DNA of 64,000 bases from Paenibacillus solani. GTDB taxonomy: Bacteria > Bacillota > Bacilli > Paenibacillales > Paenibacillaceae. The stretch lies in the NCBI RefSeq assembly GCF_001277345.1, contig NZ_LIUT01000001.1, positions 3,150,430-3,214,429 on the forward strand. Direction: 5' to 3'. Under the pieces are notes generated by a model. That model searched no databases, was not told where the DNA came from, and saw only the letters and a list, made by a program, of their open reading frames with translations. The position numbers and the translations under genes are program-made. Shown here one piece after another: positions 35,445 through 44,539 of the stretch; positions within the stretch are counted from its first letter, which is position 1; each line of letters starts with the position of its first letter.

Positions 35445-35821
35445 TTACAAGATGTCGTTAGGTTTGGTTAGATTACATTCGTAAGCATTATATCTCCCGA
35501 TTATTCGAACCTCATGGCCCAATGTTTCCAGGATAATAACCGCTTTGTTAATACTTGAGTCATTAGCCGATTGATTCGACTCCAGAAAAAATCGGTATAC
35601 CCCTAGTTTTCTTGTCGTTGGATGTGATTCAATCCATGACAAATTGATAGATAGAGCTGAAAAAACATTCAGGATGGACGATAGTACACCTGGCTGTTCT
35701 TGATTCGGCGTTATGACAAACATGTGTCGTACATCACAAACTCAGACTTTCCCTGGTGAAAATAGTGTTTCGCTGCTTCTTCAGAAAATGTTCCCTTAGG
35801 TCCAAGATAAGCAACTTTCAT
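35445..35821 (-). pseudogene. pheA: Prephenate dehydratase gene with a large internal deletion
   Basis: The first 32 codons from an ATG at 35819-35821 (AAGGAGA at about 9 nt) read MKVAYLGPKGTFSEEAAKHY and on to FVMYDT, the exact N-terminal pattern of prephenate dehydratase. The frame then closes at 35711. Shifted by one base, a second frame (35723 to 35445) encodes the C-terminal ACT domain: QPGVLSSILNVFSALSINLS, IESHP and LGHEVRIIGRYNAYEC. So the two ends of pheA are joined and about 160 codons of the catalytic domain, with the TRF-type active site, are missing. The join also shifts the frame. No phenylpyruvate-forming activity is possible; the remaining ACT frame has no good start. Confidence 0.85.
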
Positions 35822-35845
35822 CGTATGGTCTCCTTAATGTTCGAG

Positions 35846-36451
35846 TTACGAAACATCCTTATGTATTACGATATATGTGTTTTTACAAAAGGGAACCCAG
35901 GTCCTCCACAGTACCTCAAAATCACGAATACCTATTTTTCGATTATAGCTGGTTTCCTTGCAGTTAATGGTGTGCTCCAAAGAGTCTGCCAAGTAAAAGG
36001 ATTCTTGGTCATACCCAATCACGGGTACAAAGTGTAAATACCTCTGTTTAGGAGAAACTCTTATAAACGCAATGACCGGCACGCCTTGACTCACTTGCTT
36101 CTTTAATGTTTGAAGGTTGCCACGGTAAAAAGTCGCATCGTAACCACGCTTTTTGAAAAATATTAGGATGCCCTTGGGAGTAACCGTTCCATCAGCCAGC
36201 TTTCTCGGAAATTGTTTATAAAGCTCGTTACCGTCCGCTTCGATACCTAAATGTCTCAGAACATATGCGCTTGAAAAAGCGGCACATTCATAATGAGGCT
36301 GGATATCCAGCCTGTTGGGAGTTCGTATCATATACGATTCTGGAATTTCGCTTGTATTGATCATATCCTTTCGCGGAATCCGATAATAATAGGACATGAT
36401 TATTGCTATGAAGATAACTATGATTAAATTTAAAATAATTAGCGCCCCCAT
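35846..36451 (-). CDS. Membrane-anchored C39-like peptidase family protein
   Basis: 201 residues. An N-terminal membrane anchor (about 3-22) is followed by a papain-like C39 fold: candidate nucleophile Cys56 in HYECAAFSSAYVLRHLGI, His140 in YLHFVPVIGYD and Asp156 in FYLADSL. This Cys-His-Asp order fits stand-alone C39-like cysteine peptidases that are outside-facing in Gram-positives. The Shine-Dalgarno (AAGG) is weak. Neighbours give no clear clue to the substrate; no bacteriocin gene was seen nearby. Confidence 0.75.
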   Translation of the reverse strand: MGALIILNLIIVIFIAIIMSYYYRIPRKDMINTSEIPESYMIRTPNRLDIQPHYECAAFSSAYVLRHLGIEADGNELYKQFPRKLADGTVTPKGILIFFKKRGYDATFYRGNLQTLKKQVSQGVPVIAFIRVSPKQRYLHFVPVIGYDQESFYLADSLEHTINCKETSYNRKIGIRDFEVLWRTWVPFCKNTYIVIHKDVS

Positions 36452-36480
36452 TGTTACTACTAACCTTCTTACATTGAACC

Positions 36481-36879
36481 TTATTCACTGACAAGCCAAG
36501 TTTTTGCATCCTCAGGATCCTTGTAATATCGAATCGGACAGTTAGACTTGACCCCCACCTTCTTGCTTAATCTGTTCAGTCGCCATATATCAAAAAAAGA
36601 TAATCCAACTATCGATATTTTTAAAATATAATCATTTATACTGTTGATACTTTCCAGGAATTTCGTTAATACTTCTTCAGATATATTGGTCTCATAAAAA
36701 TCGACCCAGATCCTTAATCTGCGGTTTGTGCTTCTAATAAAATCCTCTTCTGCTCTATACAAATCAAACAAAGCAGCATGGTTCTGAAAGAAACTTCCGT
36801 ACTTAAGGCAATGTATTTCTCCGTCCTTATAATGATAAGGATAAATGGAGCCGCCAGGTGATTTAACCAGACGCATCAT
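36481..36879 (-). CDS. Uncharacterised protein, possibly STAS-like
   Basis: 132 residues, no signal peptide or membrane segment. The middle alternates strands and helices (RRLRIWVDFYETNISEEVL, then ILKISIVGLSFFDIWRL), which could be a STAS-like alpha/beta fold, but I see no diagnostic motif. GGAGGG lies just before two adjacent ATG codons. It is the last minus-strand gene before the urease operon. Function unknown. Confidence 0.6.
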   Translation of the reverse strand: MMRLVKSPGGSIYPYHYKDGEIHCLKYGSFFQNHAALFDLYRAEEDFIRSTNRRLRIWVDFYETNISEEVLTKFLESINSINDYILKISIVGLSFFDIWRLNRLSKKVGVKSNCPIRYYKDPEDAKTWLVSE

Positions 36880-36954
36880 AATTCCCTCCTGTATTCAGTT
36901 CTAATTAGGGGCTCTCATGGTGTTTCCCCCCCATATAGTTGCACTAATGAAACA

Positions 36955-36991
36955 ACCCGGCCTAAAGATACTTCTTCCTCCTAGGCCGGGT
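36955..36991. terminator. Orphan GC-rich hairpin upstream of the urease operon
   Basis: ACCCGGCCTA (36955-36964) and TAGGCCGGGT (36982-36991) form a 10-bp stem; outer AACAA/TTGTT can extend it. It lies between divergent genes, so no clear transcript ends at it. It may insulate the urease promoter or be left from a lost gene. Confidence 0.5.
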
Positions 36992-37068
36992 CACTGGTTG
37001 TTATAAACTACTTCCATGATTATACATCTGAAGAGCAGAGGTGGGTACCCCCGGAGCTTGGAAACCGC

Positions 37069-37088
37069 ATAAAAGTATGAGCTTTTAT
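37069..37088. promoter_or_regulatory. Inverted repeat in the urease promoter region
   Basis: ATAAAAG-TATGAG-CTTTTAT, 7-bp arms with a 6-bp spacer, about 200 bp before ureA. It could be an operator; no match to GlnR, TnrA or CodY consensus was convincing. Confidence 0.3.
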
Positions 37089-37149
37089 AAATTTCTTTAT
37101 CTTGGTCTGTATTTATGATAGATTAGTCTAGTTGGGCGAAATATCAGAC

Positions 37150-37283
37150 TTCAGAGAGAAGAAGAAATAATCCGTCTAGAAAAATTATATATCGTGTCTA
37201 TAATTTTTCTAATTGAAGAACCCTCCTTTCTCTCTGAATGGAGGGTTCTTGTCGTTCGTGAATATTCTTAGGAGGGTGTAGCT
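37150..37283 (+). promoter_or_regulatory. Structured 5' leader of the urease operon with alternative pairings
   Basis: Segment A TTCAGAGAGAA (37150-37160) is complementary over 11 bp to segment C (37228-37238). Segment B AAGAACCCTCC (37216-37226) pairs over 11 bp with D GGAGGGTTCTT (37240-37250), and C is the loop of that hairpin. B (as ACCCTCCT, 37220-37227) can also pair over 8 bp with the ureA Shine-Dalgarno AGGAGGGT (37270-37277). Between A and B lies a 12-bp perfect AT-rich inverted repeat (AGAAAAATTATA, 37178-37189, with 37199-37210). A:C and B:D look mutually exclusive. A typical U run after D is missing, so control of translation is more likely than termination. Confidence 0.55.
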
Positions 37284-37586
37284 ATGAATTTATTGCCAAG
37301 AGAAATTGACAAGCTCATGATCGTAGTCGCAGCCGATCTAGCTAAGCGCAGAAAAGACAGAGGGTTAAAATTAAATCATCCCGAAGCTGTCGCTCTCATC
37401 ACTTATGAAGTCATCGAAGGAGCGAGAGACGGGAAAAGCGTCGCTGAACTGATGGAGTATGGTGCTTCCATTTTGACCAGAGACGATTGTATGGAAGGAA
37501 TACCCGAAATGATTGAAGATATACAAGTCGAAGCAACCTTTCCAGATGGAACTAAATTAGTAACCGTTCATAGCCCAATACGATAA
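37284..37586 (+). CDS. ureA: Urease gamma subunit
   Basis: 100 residues, full length for the family, starting [20 protein letters not shown] and containing [21 protein letters not shown], both hallmarks of UreA. It forms the trimeric (UreABC)3 urease that splits urea to ammonia and carbamate in the cytoplasm. AGGAGGGTG is 6 nt upstream of the ATG and is part of the leader structure described separately. First gene of ureABCEFGD. Confidence 0.98.
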   Translation: MNLLPREIDKLMIVVAADLAKRRKDRGLKLNHPEAVALITYEVIEGARDGKSVAELMEYGASILTRDDCMEGIPEMIEDIQVEATFPDGTKLVTVHSPIR

Positions 37587-37603
37587 CGAGAAAGGAGCCT
37601 CAT

Positions 37604-37927
37604 ATGATACCGGGAGAATATATTTTAAGAGACGAAGACATTATTTGTAACGAGGGTAGCGAAATTTTTACCATTTCGGTTACAAACACTGGAGATCGCC
37701 CAATCCAAGTTGGATCACACTTTCACTTCTATGAAGTCAATGAAGCCCTTCAGTTTAATCGGCAGGAGGCATATGGCAAGCGACTCAATGTTCCTGCTGG
37801 AGCAGCCGTGCGTTTTGAACCCGGAGACGAAAAGGAAATACAGCTAATTAATTTTTCAGGAGAACGCCGTGTGTATGGGTTCAATAACAAAGTAGATGGA
37901 AAATTAGAAAGCGAGGATTCCAAATGA
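37604..37927 (+). CDS. ureB: Urease beta subunit
   Basis: 107 residues with [13 protein letters not shown] at the start and [20 protein letters not shown], the signature of UreB. It begins 17 bp after ureA with GAAAGGAG upstream and overlaps ureC by 4 bp (ATGA). The three-subunit layout (separate A, B and C) is that of Bacillales ureases rather than the fused Helicobacter form. Confidence 0.98.
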   Translation: MIPGEYILRDEDIICNEGSEIFTISVTNTGDRPIQVGSHFHFYEVNEALQFNRQEAYGKRLNVPAGAAVRFEPGDEKEIQLINFSGERRVYGFNNKVDGKLESEDSK

Positions 37928-39636
37928 GCTTTAGAATGTCCCGTAAGCAGTATGCTGAAATGTATGGTCCGACGACGGGTGATTCGATCCGCCTTGCAGA
38001 TACTGAACTATTTATCCAAATTGAAAAGGATTACACATCGTTTGGAGAAGAAGTTGTCTTTGGCGGAGGCAAGGTCATAAGAGACGGCATGGGCCAGCAT
38101 CCTCTCGCAATTCGGAGTGATGGCGTGCCCGATCTGGTCATTACCAATGTTATCATTTTGGATTACACCGGAATCTGCAAAGCCGATTTAGCCATTCGTG
38201 ATGGAAAAATATTCGGTATCGGTAAAAGTGGAAACCCTCTCATTACAGATAACATCGATATCATTATCGGTACTTCCACGGAGATCATCGCAGGGGAAGG
38301 ATTAATTGTCACCGCTGGAGCCATCGATACGCATGTTCACTTTGTAAACCCTAAACAAGTAGAAGTGGCGTTAACATCGGGTACAACGACTCTTATCGGA
38401 GGCGGTACAGGCCCTGCCGCAGGATCCAAAGCTACGACAGTAACCCCGGGCGAGTGGAATATACACCGGATGCTTGCAGCTGCCGAAGGCCTACCGATCA
38501 ATATTGGATTTACAGGTAAGGGTCACGCTGCTTCTGTAGAGCCATTAGCCGAGCAAGTCAGAGCAGGGGTCATCGGATTAAAAGTCCACGAGGACTGGGG
38601 AGCTACCGGCTCATCACTGGACTACGCTCTGCGAGTAGCGGATGAATACGACATTCAAGTTGCCCTTCACGCCGATACATTGAATGAAAGTGGCTTTATG
38701 GAAAATACCATGGCCGCTGTTAAAGATCGAGTGCTTCATATGTACCATACAGAAGGCGCTGGCGGTGGCCATGCCCCGGATTTGATCAAATCTGCCGGCT
38801 ATCTGAACATTCTGCCTTCTTCAACGAATCCTACCCTCCCTTATACGGTAAATACGATTGACGAACACCTTGATATGGTCATGGTTTGCCATCATTTAAA
38901 TCCTTCTGTACCAGAAGACATTGCATTTGCAGATTCTAGAATTCGAAAAGAAACAATCGCAGCTGAGGATATCCTTCACGACATGGGCGTCTTTAGCATG
39001 GTTAGCTCAGACTCTCAAGCGATGGGACGTGTCGGCGAGGTTATTCTGCGCACATGGCAGGTTGCTGACAAAATGAAAAGACAACGCGGGCTCTTAAGCG
39101 GCGACAGCCAATATGCAGATAATAACCGAGCGAAGCGCTATATTGCCAAATACACGATTAACCCTGCCATTACTCATGGCATTTCAGAATATGTAGGTTC
39201 TATTGAGGTTGGTAAAATGGCCGATTTAGTTCTGTGGAATCCCAAGTTCTTTGGCGTGAAGCCTGAAATGGTCCTTAAAAATGGCTTTGCCGTTACAGGA
39301 TTAATGGGTGATGCCAATGCTTCGATCCCGACACCACAACCATATATTCATCGTCCGATGTATGCTCAGTTCGGAAAAGCTTTATCCAGAAGCTCGGCCA
39401 CCTTTATATCCCAAGCGGCTTATGACGACGGAGTGCACGAAAAGCTCGGACTAGAAAAAATCATTCTGCCCGTAGGTGGAATTCGTACATTAACGAAGAA
39501 ACATATGAAGTTAAACTCGGAAACACCTGAGATTACGGTAGATCCGCAAACCTATGAAGTAAAAGTAAACGGTGAATTGCTGACATGTGAACCGGTCGAT
39601 ATTGTTCCCATGGCCCAGCGATATTTCTTATTCTGA
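37924..39636 (+). CDS. ureC: Urease alpha subunit (catalytic)
   Basis: 570 residues. All active-site residues are present and at the numbering of Sporosarcina pasteurii urease: His137 and His139 (DTHVHF), carbamylated Lys220 (GLKVHEDWG), His249 (ALHADTLNE), His275 ([13 protein letters not shown]), the mobile-flap Cys322-His323 (VCHHLNP) and Asp363 (SSDSQAMGR). These hold the two Ni ions and bind urea. The flap is intact, so the enzyme should be active once metallated by UreEFGD. It is translationally coupled to ureB. Confidence 0.99.
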   Translation: MSFRMSRKQYAEMYGPTTGDSIRLADTELFIQIEKDYTSFGEEVVFGGGKVIRDGMGQHPLAIRSDGVPDLVITNVIILDYTGICKADLAIRDGKIFGIGKSGNPLITDNIDIIIGTSTEIIAGEGLIVTAGAIDTHVHFVNPKQVEVALTSGTTTLIGGGTGPAAGSKATTVTPGEWNIHRMLAAAEGLPINIGFTGKGHAASVEPLAEQVRAGVIGLKVHEDWGATGSSLDYALRVADEYDIQVALHADTLNESGFMENTMAAVKDRVLHMYHTEGAGGGHAPDLIKSAGYLNILPSSTNPTLPYTVNTIDEHLDMVMVCHHLNPSVPEDIAFADSRIRKETIAAEDILHDMGVFSMVSSDSQAMGRVGEVILRTWQVADKMKRQRGLLSGDSQYADNNRAKRYIAKYTINPAITHGISEYVGSIEVGKMADLVLWNPKFFGVKPEMVLKNGFAVTGLMGDANASIPTPQPYIHRPMYAQFGKALSRSSATFISQAAYDDGVHEKLGLEKIILPVGGIRTLTKKHMKLNSETPEITVDPQTYEVKVNGELLTCEPVDIVPMAQRYFLF

Positions 39637-39647
39637 GGTGAACAACA

Positions 39648-40103
39648 TTGATTATTGAGAAAATTGTAGCCAATCTGGAACAAATGGAACAAAGCGAGAT
39701 TAAAAAACGACATATCGAAAAAGTGTATCTGGAAAGCGCGCACTTAATGAAGCGCATTCAGCGAGTCAAAACAGACCATGGCAACGAGCTCGGTATTCGC
39801 TTGCGTGAACCCCGGGATCTTGTAGCCGGTGATGTTCTCTATATGGACGATAAGAACATGATTGTCATTGATGTTCTGTCCGATGATCTTCTTGTTATCA
39901 AGCCTAGAAGCATCAAGGAAATGGGCACCATCGCCCATCAGCTCGGCAACCGCCATCTTCCAGCTCAATTTGAAGACGATGAAATGCTGGTTCAATACGA
40001 TTATCTGGTTGAAGAGCTCCTTCAACAGCTTGAAATTCCTTATGGGCGAGAAGATCGAAAAGTGAAACAGGCATTCCGCCATATAGGCCACAGCCATGAA
40101 TAA
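39648..40103 (+). CDS. ureE: Urease accessory protein UreE (nickel chaperone)
   Basis: 151 residues of the UreE family, a dimeric metallochaperone that hands Ni to the UreG complex. The C-terminus is short (FRHIGHSHE), with three histidines for Ni binding rather than the long His tail of some species. The start is a TTG at 39648 with GAGGTG 7 nt before it; no ATG fits. It overlaps ureF by 8 bp. Confidence 0.95.
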   Translation: MIIEKIVANLEQMEQSEIKKRHIEKVYLESAHLMKRIQRVKTDHGNELGIRLREPRDLVAGDVLYMDDKNMIVIDVLSDDLLVIKPRSIKEMGTIAHQLGNRHLPAQFEDDEMLVQYDYLVEELLQQLEIPYGREDRKVKQAFRHIGHSHE

Positions 40104-40782
40104 CCAGCTTCTCTCTTTGTTTCAGTTATGCGATTCTAATTTTCCTACAGGCGCTTTCAGCCATTCCTTTGGCTTGGAGAGCTATATACAAGAAGATAAG
40201 GTGCATAATCAGGAAACAATGCTAGAGTGGTTGAAAGCATACTTACATGAGCAGCTCGTCTATTCCGACGGGCTTGCCTCCAAGCTCGTTTACGAAGCTT
40301 TGATGAATGATGATCTGCAGCAGATTTGGCACCTCGACCGCCTGTTAACAGTCCAGAACTTGCCGCGGGAAACACGTGAAGGCACACAAATGATAGGTAT
40401 AACGATGTTAAAGCTGACGGAGTCCATATACGGCTTCCCTATCTTAACGCAATACAGAGATGAAATAAGAAGCAAGAAAGCATTCGGCCACCCTGCTATT
40501 GTTTTTTCGATGGTAGCCCACGGGCTTGCCGTAAGCAAAGAAGATACCATCCTCTACTATTTGTACTCTGCGATTTCCAGTCTAGTCCAAAATGCGGTAA
40601 GAGCTATTCCCCTTGGACAAACAGCAGGTCAAATGATTATTCATCAGTTTATACCCGAATTAAATCAGGCTGTAGAGCGAATCAAGGAGTTGACCATCGA
40701 GGATTTCGGCATTGTTTCTCCTGGAATTGAACTCTCGCAAATGAAACACGAACGAGTGAATATCAGAATATTTATGTCTTAA
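40096..40782 (+). CDS. ureF: Urease accessory protein UreF
   Basis: 228 residues, beginning [20 protein letters not shown] and GLESYI, the UreF signature, all-helical. UreF joins UreD and UreG to activate the apo-urease and controls the GTPase of UreG. It starts within the last codons of ureE (8-bp overlap), so it is coupled. Length is as usual. Confidence 0.96.
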   Translation: MNNQLLSLFQLCDSNFPTGAFSHSFGLESYIQEDKVHNQETMLEWLKAYLHEQLVYSDGLASKLVYEALMNDDLQQIWHLDRLLTVQNLPRETREGTQMIGITMLKLTESIYGFPILTQYRDEIRSKKAFGHPAIVFSMVAHGLAVSKEDTILYYLYSAISSLVQNAVRAIPLGQTAGQMIIHQFIPELNQAVERIKELTIEDFGIVSPGIELSQMKHERVNIRIFMS

Positions 40783-40814
40783 TTACCAAAAAATATATAA
40801 AGGAAGTGTGTTTA

Positions 40815-41426
40815 ATGAATCCAATTCGAATCGGTGTTGGAGGACCTGTTGGAGCAGGTAAAACTATGCTTGTTGAAAAACTAACCCGCCATCTAGCAAG
40901 TGAAATCAAAATGGCGGTAGTCACAAACGATATTTACACAAAGGAAGACGCCAAGTTCTTAATCCAAAATGGGGTTCTTCCCGAGGATCGTATCATTGGA
41001 GTAGAGACCGGCGGGTGCCCTCACACCGCAATTCGTGAAGATGCCTCCATGAACTTCGCGGCAATTGATCAGTTGGTTGAGCGTCATCCTGATGTGGAAC
41101 TTATATTCGTTGAAAGTGGCGGCGACAATCTTGCGGCAACATTCAGCCCTGAACTCGTCGACTTCTCAATCTATATTATTGACGTTGCACAAGGTGAGAA
41201 GATCCCTCGTAAAGGTGGACAAGGGATGATTAAATCCGACTTATTCATCATTAACAAAACCGACCTTGCTCCATATGTCGGTGCCAGTCTCGATGTGATG
41301 GCTAGTGACACGAAGGTGTTCCGGGGCAACAAACCTTTCTTTTTTACCAATTTAAAAAATGATGAGGGTCTTTCTGATGTGATGGACTGGATTAGGCAGC
41401 ATGCTTTACTAAAAGGTTTAGAGTAA
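40815..41426 (+). CDS. ureG: Urease accessory GTPase UreG
   Basis: 203 residues. P-loop GGPVGAGKT (9-17), [32 protein letters not shown] with the Cys-Pro-His nickel site, ESGGDNL and [10 protein letters not shown]. UreG uses GTP to drive nickel insertion into UreC. I chose the ATG at 40815 because AGGAAG is 9 nt upstream; a GTG three codons earlier is in frame but overlaps that site. A 32-bp gap follows ureF. Confidence 0.98.
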   Translation: MNPIRIGVGGPVGAGKTMLVEKLTRHLASEIKMAVVTNDIYTKEDAKFLIQNGVLPEDRIIGVETGGCPHTAIREDASMNFAAIDQLVERHPDVELIFVESGGDNLAATFSPELVDFSIYIIDVAQGEKIPRKGGQGMIKSDLFIINKTDLAPYVGASLDVMASDTKVFRGNKPFFFTNLKNDEGLSDVMDWIRQHALLKGLE

Positions 41427-41427
41427 T

Positions 41428-42252
41428 ATGAACGATTGGACTGGCTCTTTATCTTTAGACCTGGAAGACCGTAATGGGAAGACCGTTGCCAAGCGAGTGT
41501 ACTTCCAGGGTGCATTCAAGGTGATGCGGCCGATATATGCCGATGATTCAGGGCAGGTCTGCTATTACCTTCTTAATCCCGGCGGCGGTTACTTGGACGG
41601 CGATCGATATAAGATGCAGATCTCGGCAGATGAAGGATCGAAAGTTACTTTAACCACACAATCAGCAACAAAAATATATAAGACACCTAAAAGCCATGCC
41701 TATCAGGAGACGGAAATCAACTTAAAAAAGGGCAGTTACTTAGAATATCTTCCCGATCCGCTGATTGCTTATCAGCACGCGCATTATAAACAGAAAACGG
41801 TTGTCCATATGGAACCGGGAGCCACTTTACTGTATACCGATATCCTCACCCCAGGCTGGTCACCAAGCGGAGAAAGATTCAGCTATGACTCCATCCAGCT
41901 AGTGACCGAGATTTATTGGGATGGAAGACTTGGCGTATTTGATCACTTGAAGTTAGTGCCGCAGCAGCAGAAAATATCAGGCCTCGGATTCATGGAGGGC
42001 TATACCCATTTAGGTTCCATGATAGCGATTAGCGAACAAATGGATGCTGCTCTCCTCGATGAGTTATATGATGCGGTTATGACTGTAGAAGCCGATTTTA
42101 CATTTGGGATATCAGATGTAGCAATCCCGGGATTTTGTCTGCGAATTCATGCAAACACAACCCAAACCATCGAGCGGATCATAAACCAATGTCATGCTAT
42201 CCTTAGCGAGAAGTGGAATCATCGTACGCCAAGTTCATTACGTAAATATTAA
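41428..42252 (+). CDS. ureD: Urease accessory protein UreD (UreH)
   Basis: 274 residues with the UreD patterns TLTTQSATKIYKT, YLEYLPDPLIAYQHAHYKQ and LYTDILTPGWSPSGERF. It is the scaffold on which UreF and UreG assemble at the urease trimer. It starts 1 bp after the ureG stop. Placing it last (ureABCEFGD) is the Bacillales order. No terminator directly after it was clear; the next gene has its own promoter. Confidence 0.96.
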   Translation: MNDWTGSLSLDLEDRNGKTVAKRVYFQGAFKVMRPIYADDSGQVCYYLLNPGGGYLDGDRYKMQISADEGSKVTLTTQSATKIYKTPKSHAYQETEINLKKGSYLEYLPDPLIAYQHAHYKQKTVVHMEPGATLLYTDILTPGWSPSGERFSYDSIQLVTEIYWDGRLGVFDHLKLVPQQQKISGLGFMEGYTHLGSMIAISEQMDAALLDELYDAVMTVEADFTFGISDVAIPGFCLRIHANTTQTIERIINQCHAILSEKWNHRTPSSLRKY

Positions 42253-42335
42253 TACAGCTGGCGTCCGTCTTCAGTTCATCTGGTCCTATCTTTATACTAA
42301 AAAAGAACGATTTTCCGCTTATTTTGCCAAAAAAT

Positions 42336-42365
42336 TGGACATTTCGGAACAAAAACCTTTATAAT
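42336..42365 (+). promoter_or_regulatory. Sigma-A-type promoter of the duplicated-domain gene
   Basis: TGGACA (42336-42341) and TATAAT (42360-42365) are separated by 18 bp, 40 bp before the start of the next gene. Good -10, near-consensus -35. Confidence 0.65.
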
Positions 42366-42405
42366 AGGCAACTAATAACGGAACTTTCTTGAGAGGAGAC
42401 ACAAT

Positions 42406-42891
42406 ATGACTGAAGATAAGAATGTCCAGCATGAACTTGAGGATTTTGAAGTTGAAACCCTGTTTGAAGATCGTGTACATGAACGACTTGCGTTCACTTT
42501 CAAAGTGGAGGGCGATGAGTTCAAGGGACATTTCCACAACGATGAAATTATGTGGCTTAACCCTCACCCCAAGCAGATGATTGGTGAAGAGAAAGCGGAC
42601 GATATTGAATCCACCATTTACTCGTTAATGAGGCACTATGGAGTTACGAAAGAAATTCAGGACCTGGAAATAAAACCCATATTTGAAGATACCGCACATA
42701 TGCGTCAGCAATTTTCTCTGCAAGTGCAGGGTGAAGAGTATAAGGGATTCGTTCACAATGGAGAAATCCAATGGTTTCATCCGCAACCACAACAAAAACT
42801 GGAAGACGACCTTGTGCAAGTATTAGAGTCTGAAATCCATGAAAAAGTTGCTCAGCATGAACAGGATCAGAGCGAGGAACAGAAAAACTAG
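42406..42891 (+). CDS. Acidic protein with two tandem 62-residue repeats (DUF5342-like)
   Basis: 161 residues, no signal peptide, strongly acidic. Residues 13-74 and 86-147 are clear repeats: DFEVETLFEDRVHERLAFTF aligns with DLEIKPIFEDTAHMRQQFSL, then DEFKGHFHNDEIMWLNPHPK with EEYKGFVHNGEIQWFHPQPQ. Each unit has HxNPHP/FHPQP. From memory the unit resembles DUF5342 proteins, which are normally a single unit. Own promoter with consensus -10, GAGGAGA upstream of the ATG, and a strong terminator. Its place between urease and the nickel transporter may be chance; no metal-binding claim can be made beyond the several histidines. Confidence 0.75.
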   Translation: MTEDKNVQHELEDFEVETLFEDRVHERLAFTFKVEGDEFKGHFHNDEIMWLNPHPKQMIGEEKADDIESTIYSLMRHYGVTKEIQDLEIKPIFEDTAHMRQQFSLQVQGEEYKGFVHNGEIQWFHPQPQQKLEDDLVQVLESEIHEKVAQHEQDQSEEQKN

Positions 42892-42905
42892 AATATCAGA
42901 AAATT

Positions 42906-42964
42906 AAAATCGCCCTTGGTTAAATGGATGCTTGTCGCTTCCATTCTAGCCCAAGGGCGATTTT
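42906..42964. terminator. Bidirectional terminator between convergent genes
   Basis: AAAATCGCCCTTGG (42906-42919) and CCAAGGGCGATTTT (42951-42964) form a 14-bp perfect stem with an internal ATGGA/TCCAT stem in the loop. It ends both the duplicated-domain gene and the nickel-type transporter operon. Confidence 0.92.
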
Positions 42965-42994
42965 GCTGAGTCTGTAGATCGTTCTACAGTGCCG

Positions 42995-43588
42995 TTATAA
43001 TTCAATGACACGATCGCAAAGTCTTTGCATCAGCTTCGCTTCGTGGGTAACGACGATAATGCCCATCTCTCGCTTCTGCGCAATTTCCATCACAGCCTGC
43101 CAGATTTGCGCTTGTGTAATCGCATCGAGCATAGTAGTCATCTCGTCTGCAATGAGAAACCGAGTATTCGGCCCCAAGGCGCGGGCAACACAGAAACGCT
43201 GTAGCTCCCCCCCGGATAACTCGTGAGGCCAGCGTGTTAACCACTCCTGCTCGATCCCCAGAATTTCTAGCAATTCTTCATCAGGATGATATCCTTCATT
43301 CAGGATGCTATGCATTTTCCATCTTGAATTCACCGCTTTTTCCGGATGCTGAAGAACCATCTGCACAGGATGATACCCCTTATCGGGTAACGGAGCATCG
43401 TTAAACGTAACGGAACCTTCCAAAGGAGTTTCATAACTGGAGAGTATTCGGCATAATGTTGTTTTTCCTCGTCCGCTCGGTCCCGCAATGCCTACGACCT
43501 CTCCTGGTTCTATACATAAATTCACTCCCCGAAACAGCCACGGACCATTCTCATAACGAAATCCGATATCGTTCGCCTTAAGTTGCAT
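42995..43588 (-). CDS. Nickel/peptide-type ABC transporter ATP-binding protein, NikE-like
   Basis: 197 residues: Walker A GPSGRGKTT, signature ELSGGELQRFCVAR, Walker B FLIADEMTTMLD, switch VVTHEAKLMQRL. It is short (OppF/NikE proteins are usually 260-330), stopping just after the switch region, which is typical of NikE-type subunits in compact Firmicute transporters. Its start overlaps the NikD-like gene by 11 bp. It is the last gene of the five-gene operon, convergent with urease. It provides one of two ATP sites of the importer. Confidence 0.85.
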   Translation of the reverse strand: MQLKANDIGFRYENGPWLFRGVNLCIEPGEVVGIAGPSGRGKTTLCRILSSYETPLEGSVTFNDAPLPDKGYHPVQMVLQHPEKAVNSRWKMHSILNEGYHPDEELLEILGIEQEWLTRWPHELSGGELQRFCVARALGPNTRFLIADEMTTMLDAITQAQIWQAVMEIAQKREMGIIVVTHEAKLMQRLCDRVIEL

Positions 43589-44501
43589 GGATACACCTCA
43601 CCATTCCATCCCTAAGCGGTCGCATTTCCGGTTGTGCTTGCAGGCATTCAGGCGTTGCCATTGCACAGCGGGGGGCGAACAAGCAGCCCGGCGGCAATGC
43701 GCTGGGATGAGGCTGGGACCCTGTAATAGGAACGAAATCATTCTGGGGTAAAGCACGCCATAAAGCCTTGCTATAAGGATGTCTGATCGCCTCACCTTGA
43801 CCTGCAAAATCTTCTGCTTTCGCGATTTCGACGGTCGTACCAGCATAGAATACCGCTATTTTATCAGCAATCTGCAGTGCAGACTCAATATCATGGGTAA
43901 TCAACATGACCGCACAGCCTTGGTTGGCAAACTCCCTAAAATGACTCAGCGCTTCCTTAATGACAACAGGATCCAGACCGGGAGTAGGCTCATCTGCAAT
44001 GATGACCTTTGCTCCACTTACCATCGCAGTCGATAGCAGCGTCCTCCTCGCCATGCCTCCGGATAACTGGAATGGATACATACGCTCAACCTCCCGTCCC
44101 AGACGGAAGCGTTCAAATACCCTTCGCTGTGCTTGTACCGCATCCCCGGTTTGCACCGAAGTGCGCACTTGCTTACCTACCTTCATTAGTGGGTCCAGAT
44201 AATTTACGGATTGAGGGACAAGTGCAATCTCCTTCCCTCTTAAAGCCTTCTGCCGGGCAGGAGTAAGCTCTTCCCCTTCATATGTCATGACACCACTGAC
44301 ACTTGCATTGGCTGGGAGTATACCCAGGATCGCATGGGCGAGCAAGCTTTTACCTGAGCCGCTTGCTCCGACGACGGCAAGAATCTCACCCGCTTCCAGA
44401 TTTACATTCAAATCGGATATGACCTTATGATGGCTCTGTTTAAGTCCAGCTGTATATTGCTTAAAAGAGACTGATAAATGGTTCACTTCAAGAATTGACA
44501 T
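43578..44501 (-). CDS. Nickel/peptide-type ABC transporter ATP-binding protein, NikD/OppD-like
   Basis: 307 residues: Walker A VGASGSGKSLLAHAILG, signature QLSGGMARRTLL, Walker B VIIADEPTPGLDP, switch LITHDIESALQ. The C-terminal extension LPPGCLFAPRCAMATPECLQ has the two Cys pairs of OppD/NikD-type proteins (in some an iron-sulfur site). AAAGGAG lies upstream of the ATG. A 38-bp gap separates it from the permease gene before it. Confidence 0.88.
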   Translation of the reverse strand: MSILEVNHLSVSFKQYTAGLKQSHHKVISDLNVNLEAGEILAVVGASGSGKSLLAHAILGILPANASVSGVMTYEGEELTPARQKALRGKEIALVPQSVNYLDPLMKVGKQVRTSVQTGDAVQAQRRVFERFRLGREVERMYPFQLSGGMARRTLLSTAMVSGAKVIIADEPTPGLDPVVIKEALSHFREFANQGCAVMLITHDIESALQIADKIAVFYAGTTVEIAKAEDFAGQGEAIRHPYSKALWRALPQNDFVPITGSQPHPSALPPGCLFAPRCAMATPECLQAQPEMRPLRDGMVRCIHAT

Positions 44502-44539
44502 TCGTTAACTCCTTTTTCTATGAAACGCAGTGAATCTCC

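Noticed and set aside
35445..35723. The ACT domain as a stand-alone regulatory protein
   Set aside because: No ribosome binding site before its ATG, and the preceding DNA still encodes the N-terminus of prephenate dehydratase.
37001..37283. GlnR/TnrA or CodY box, or a ykkC guanidine riboswitch, ahead of ureA
   Set aside because: No TGTNAN7TNACA match; the CodY-like stretch near 37202 is only partial; the conserved ykkC sequences are absent.
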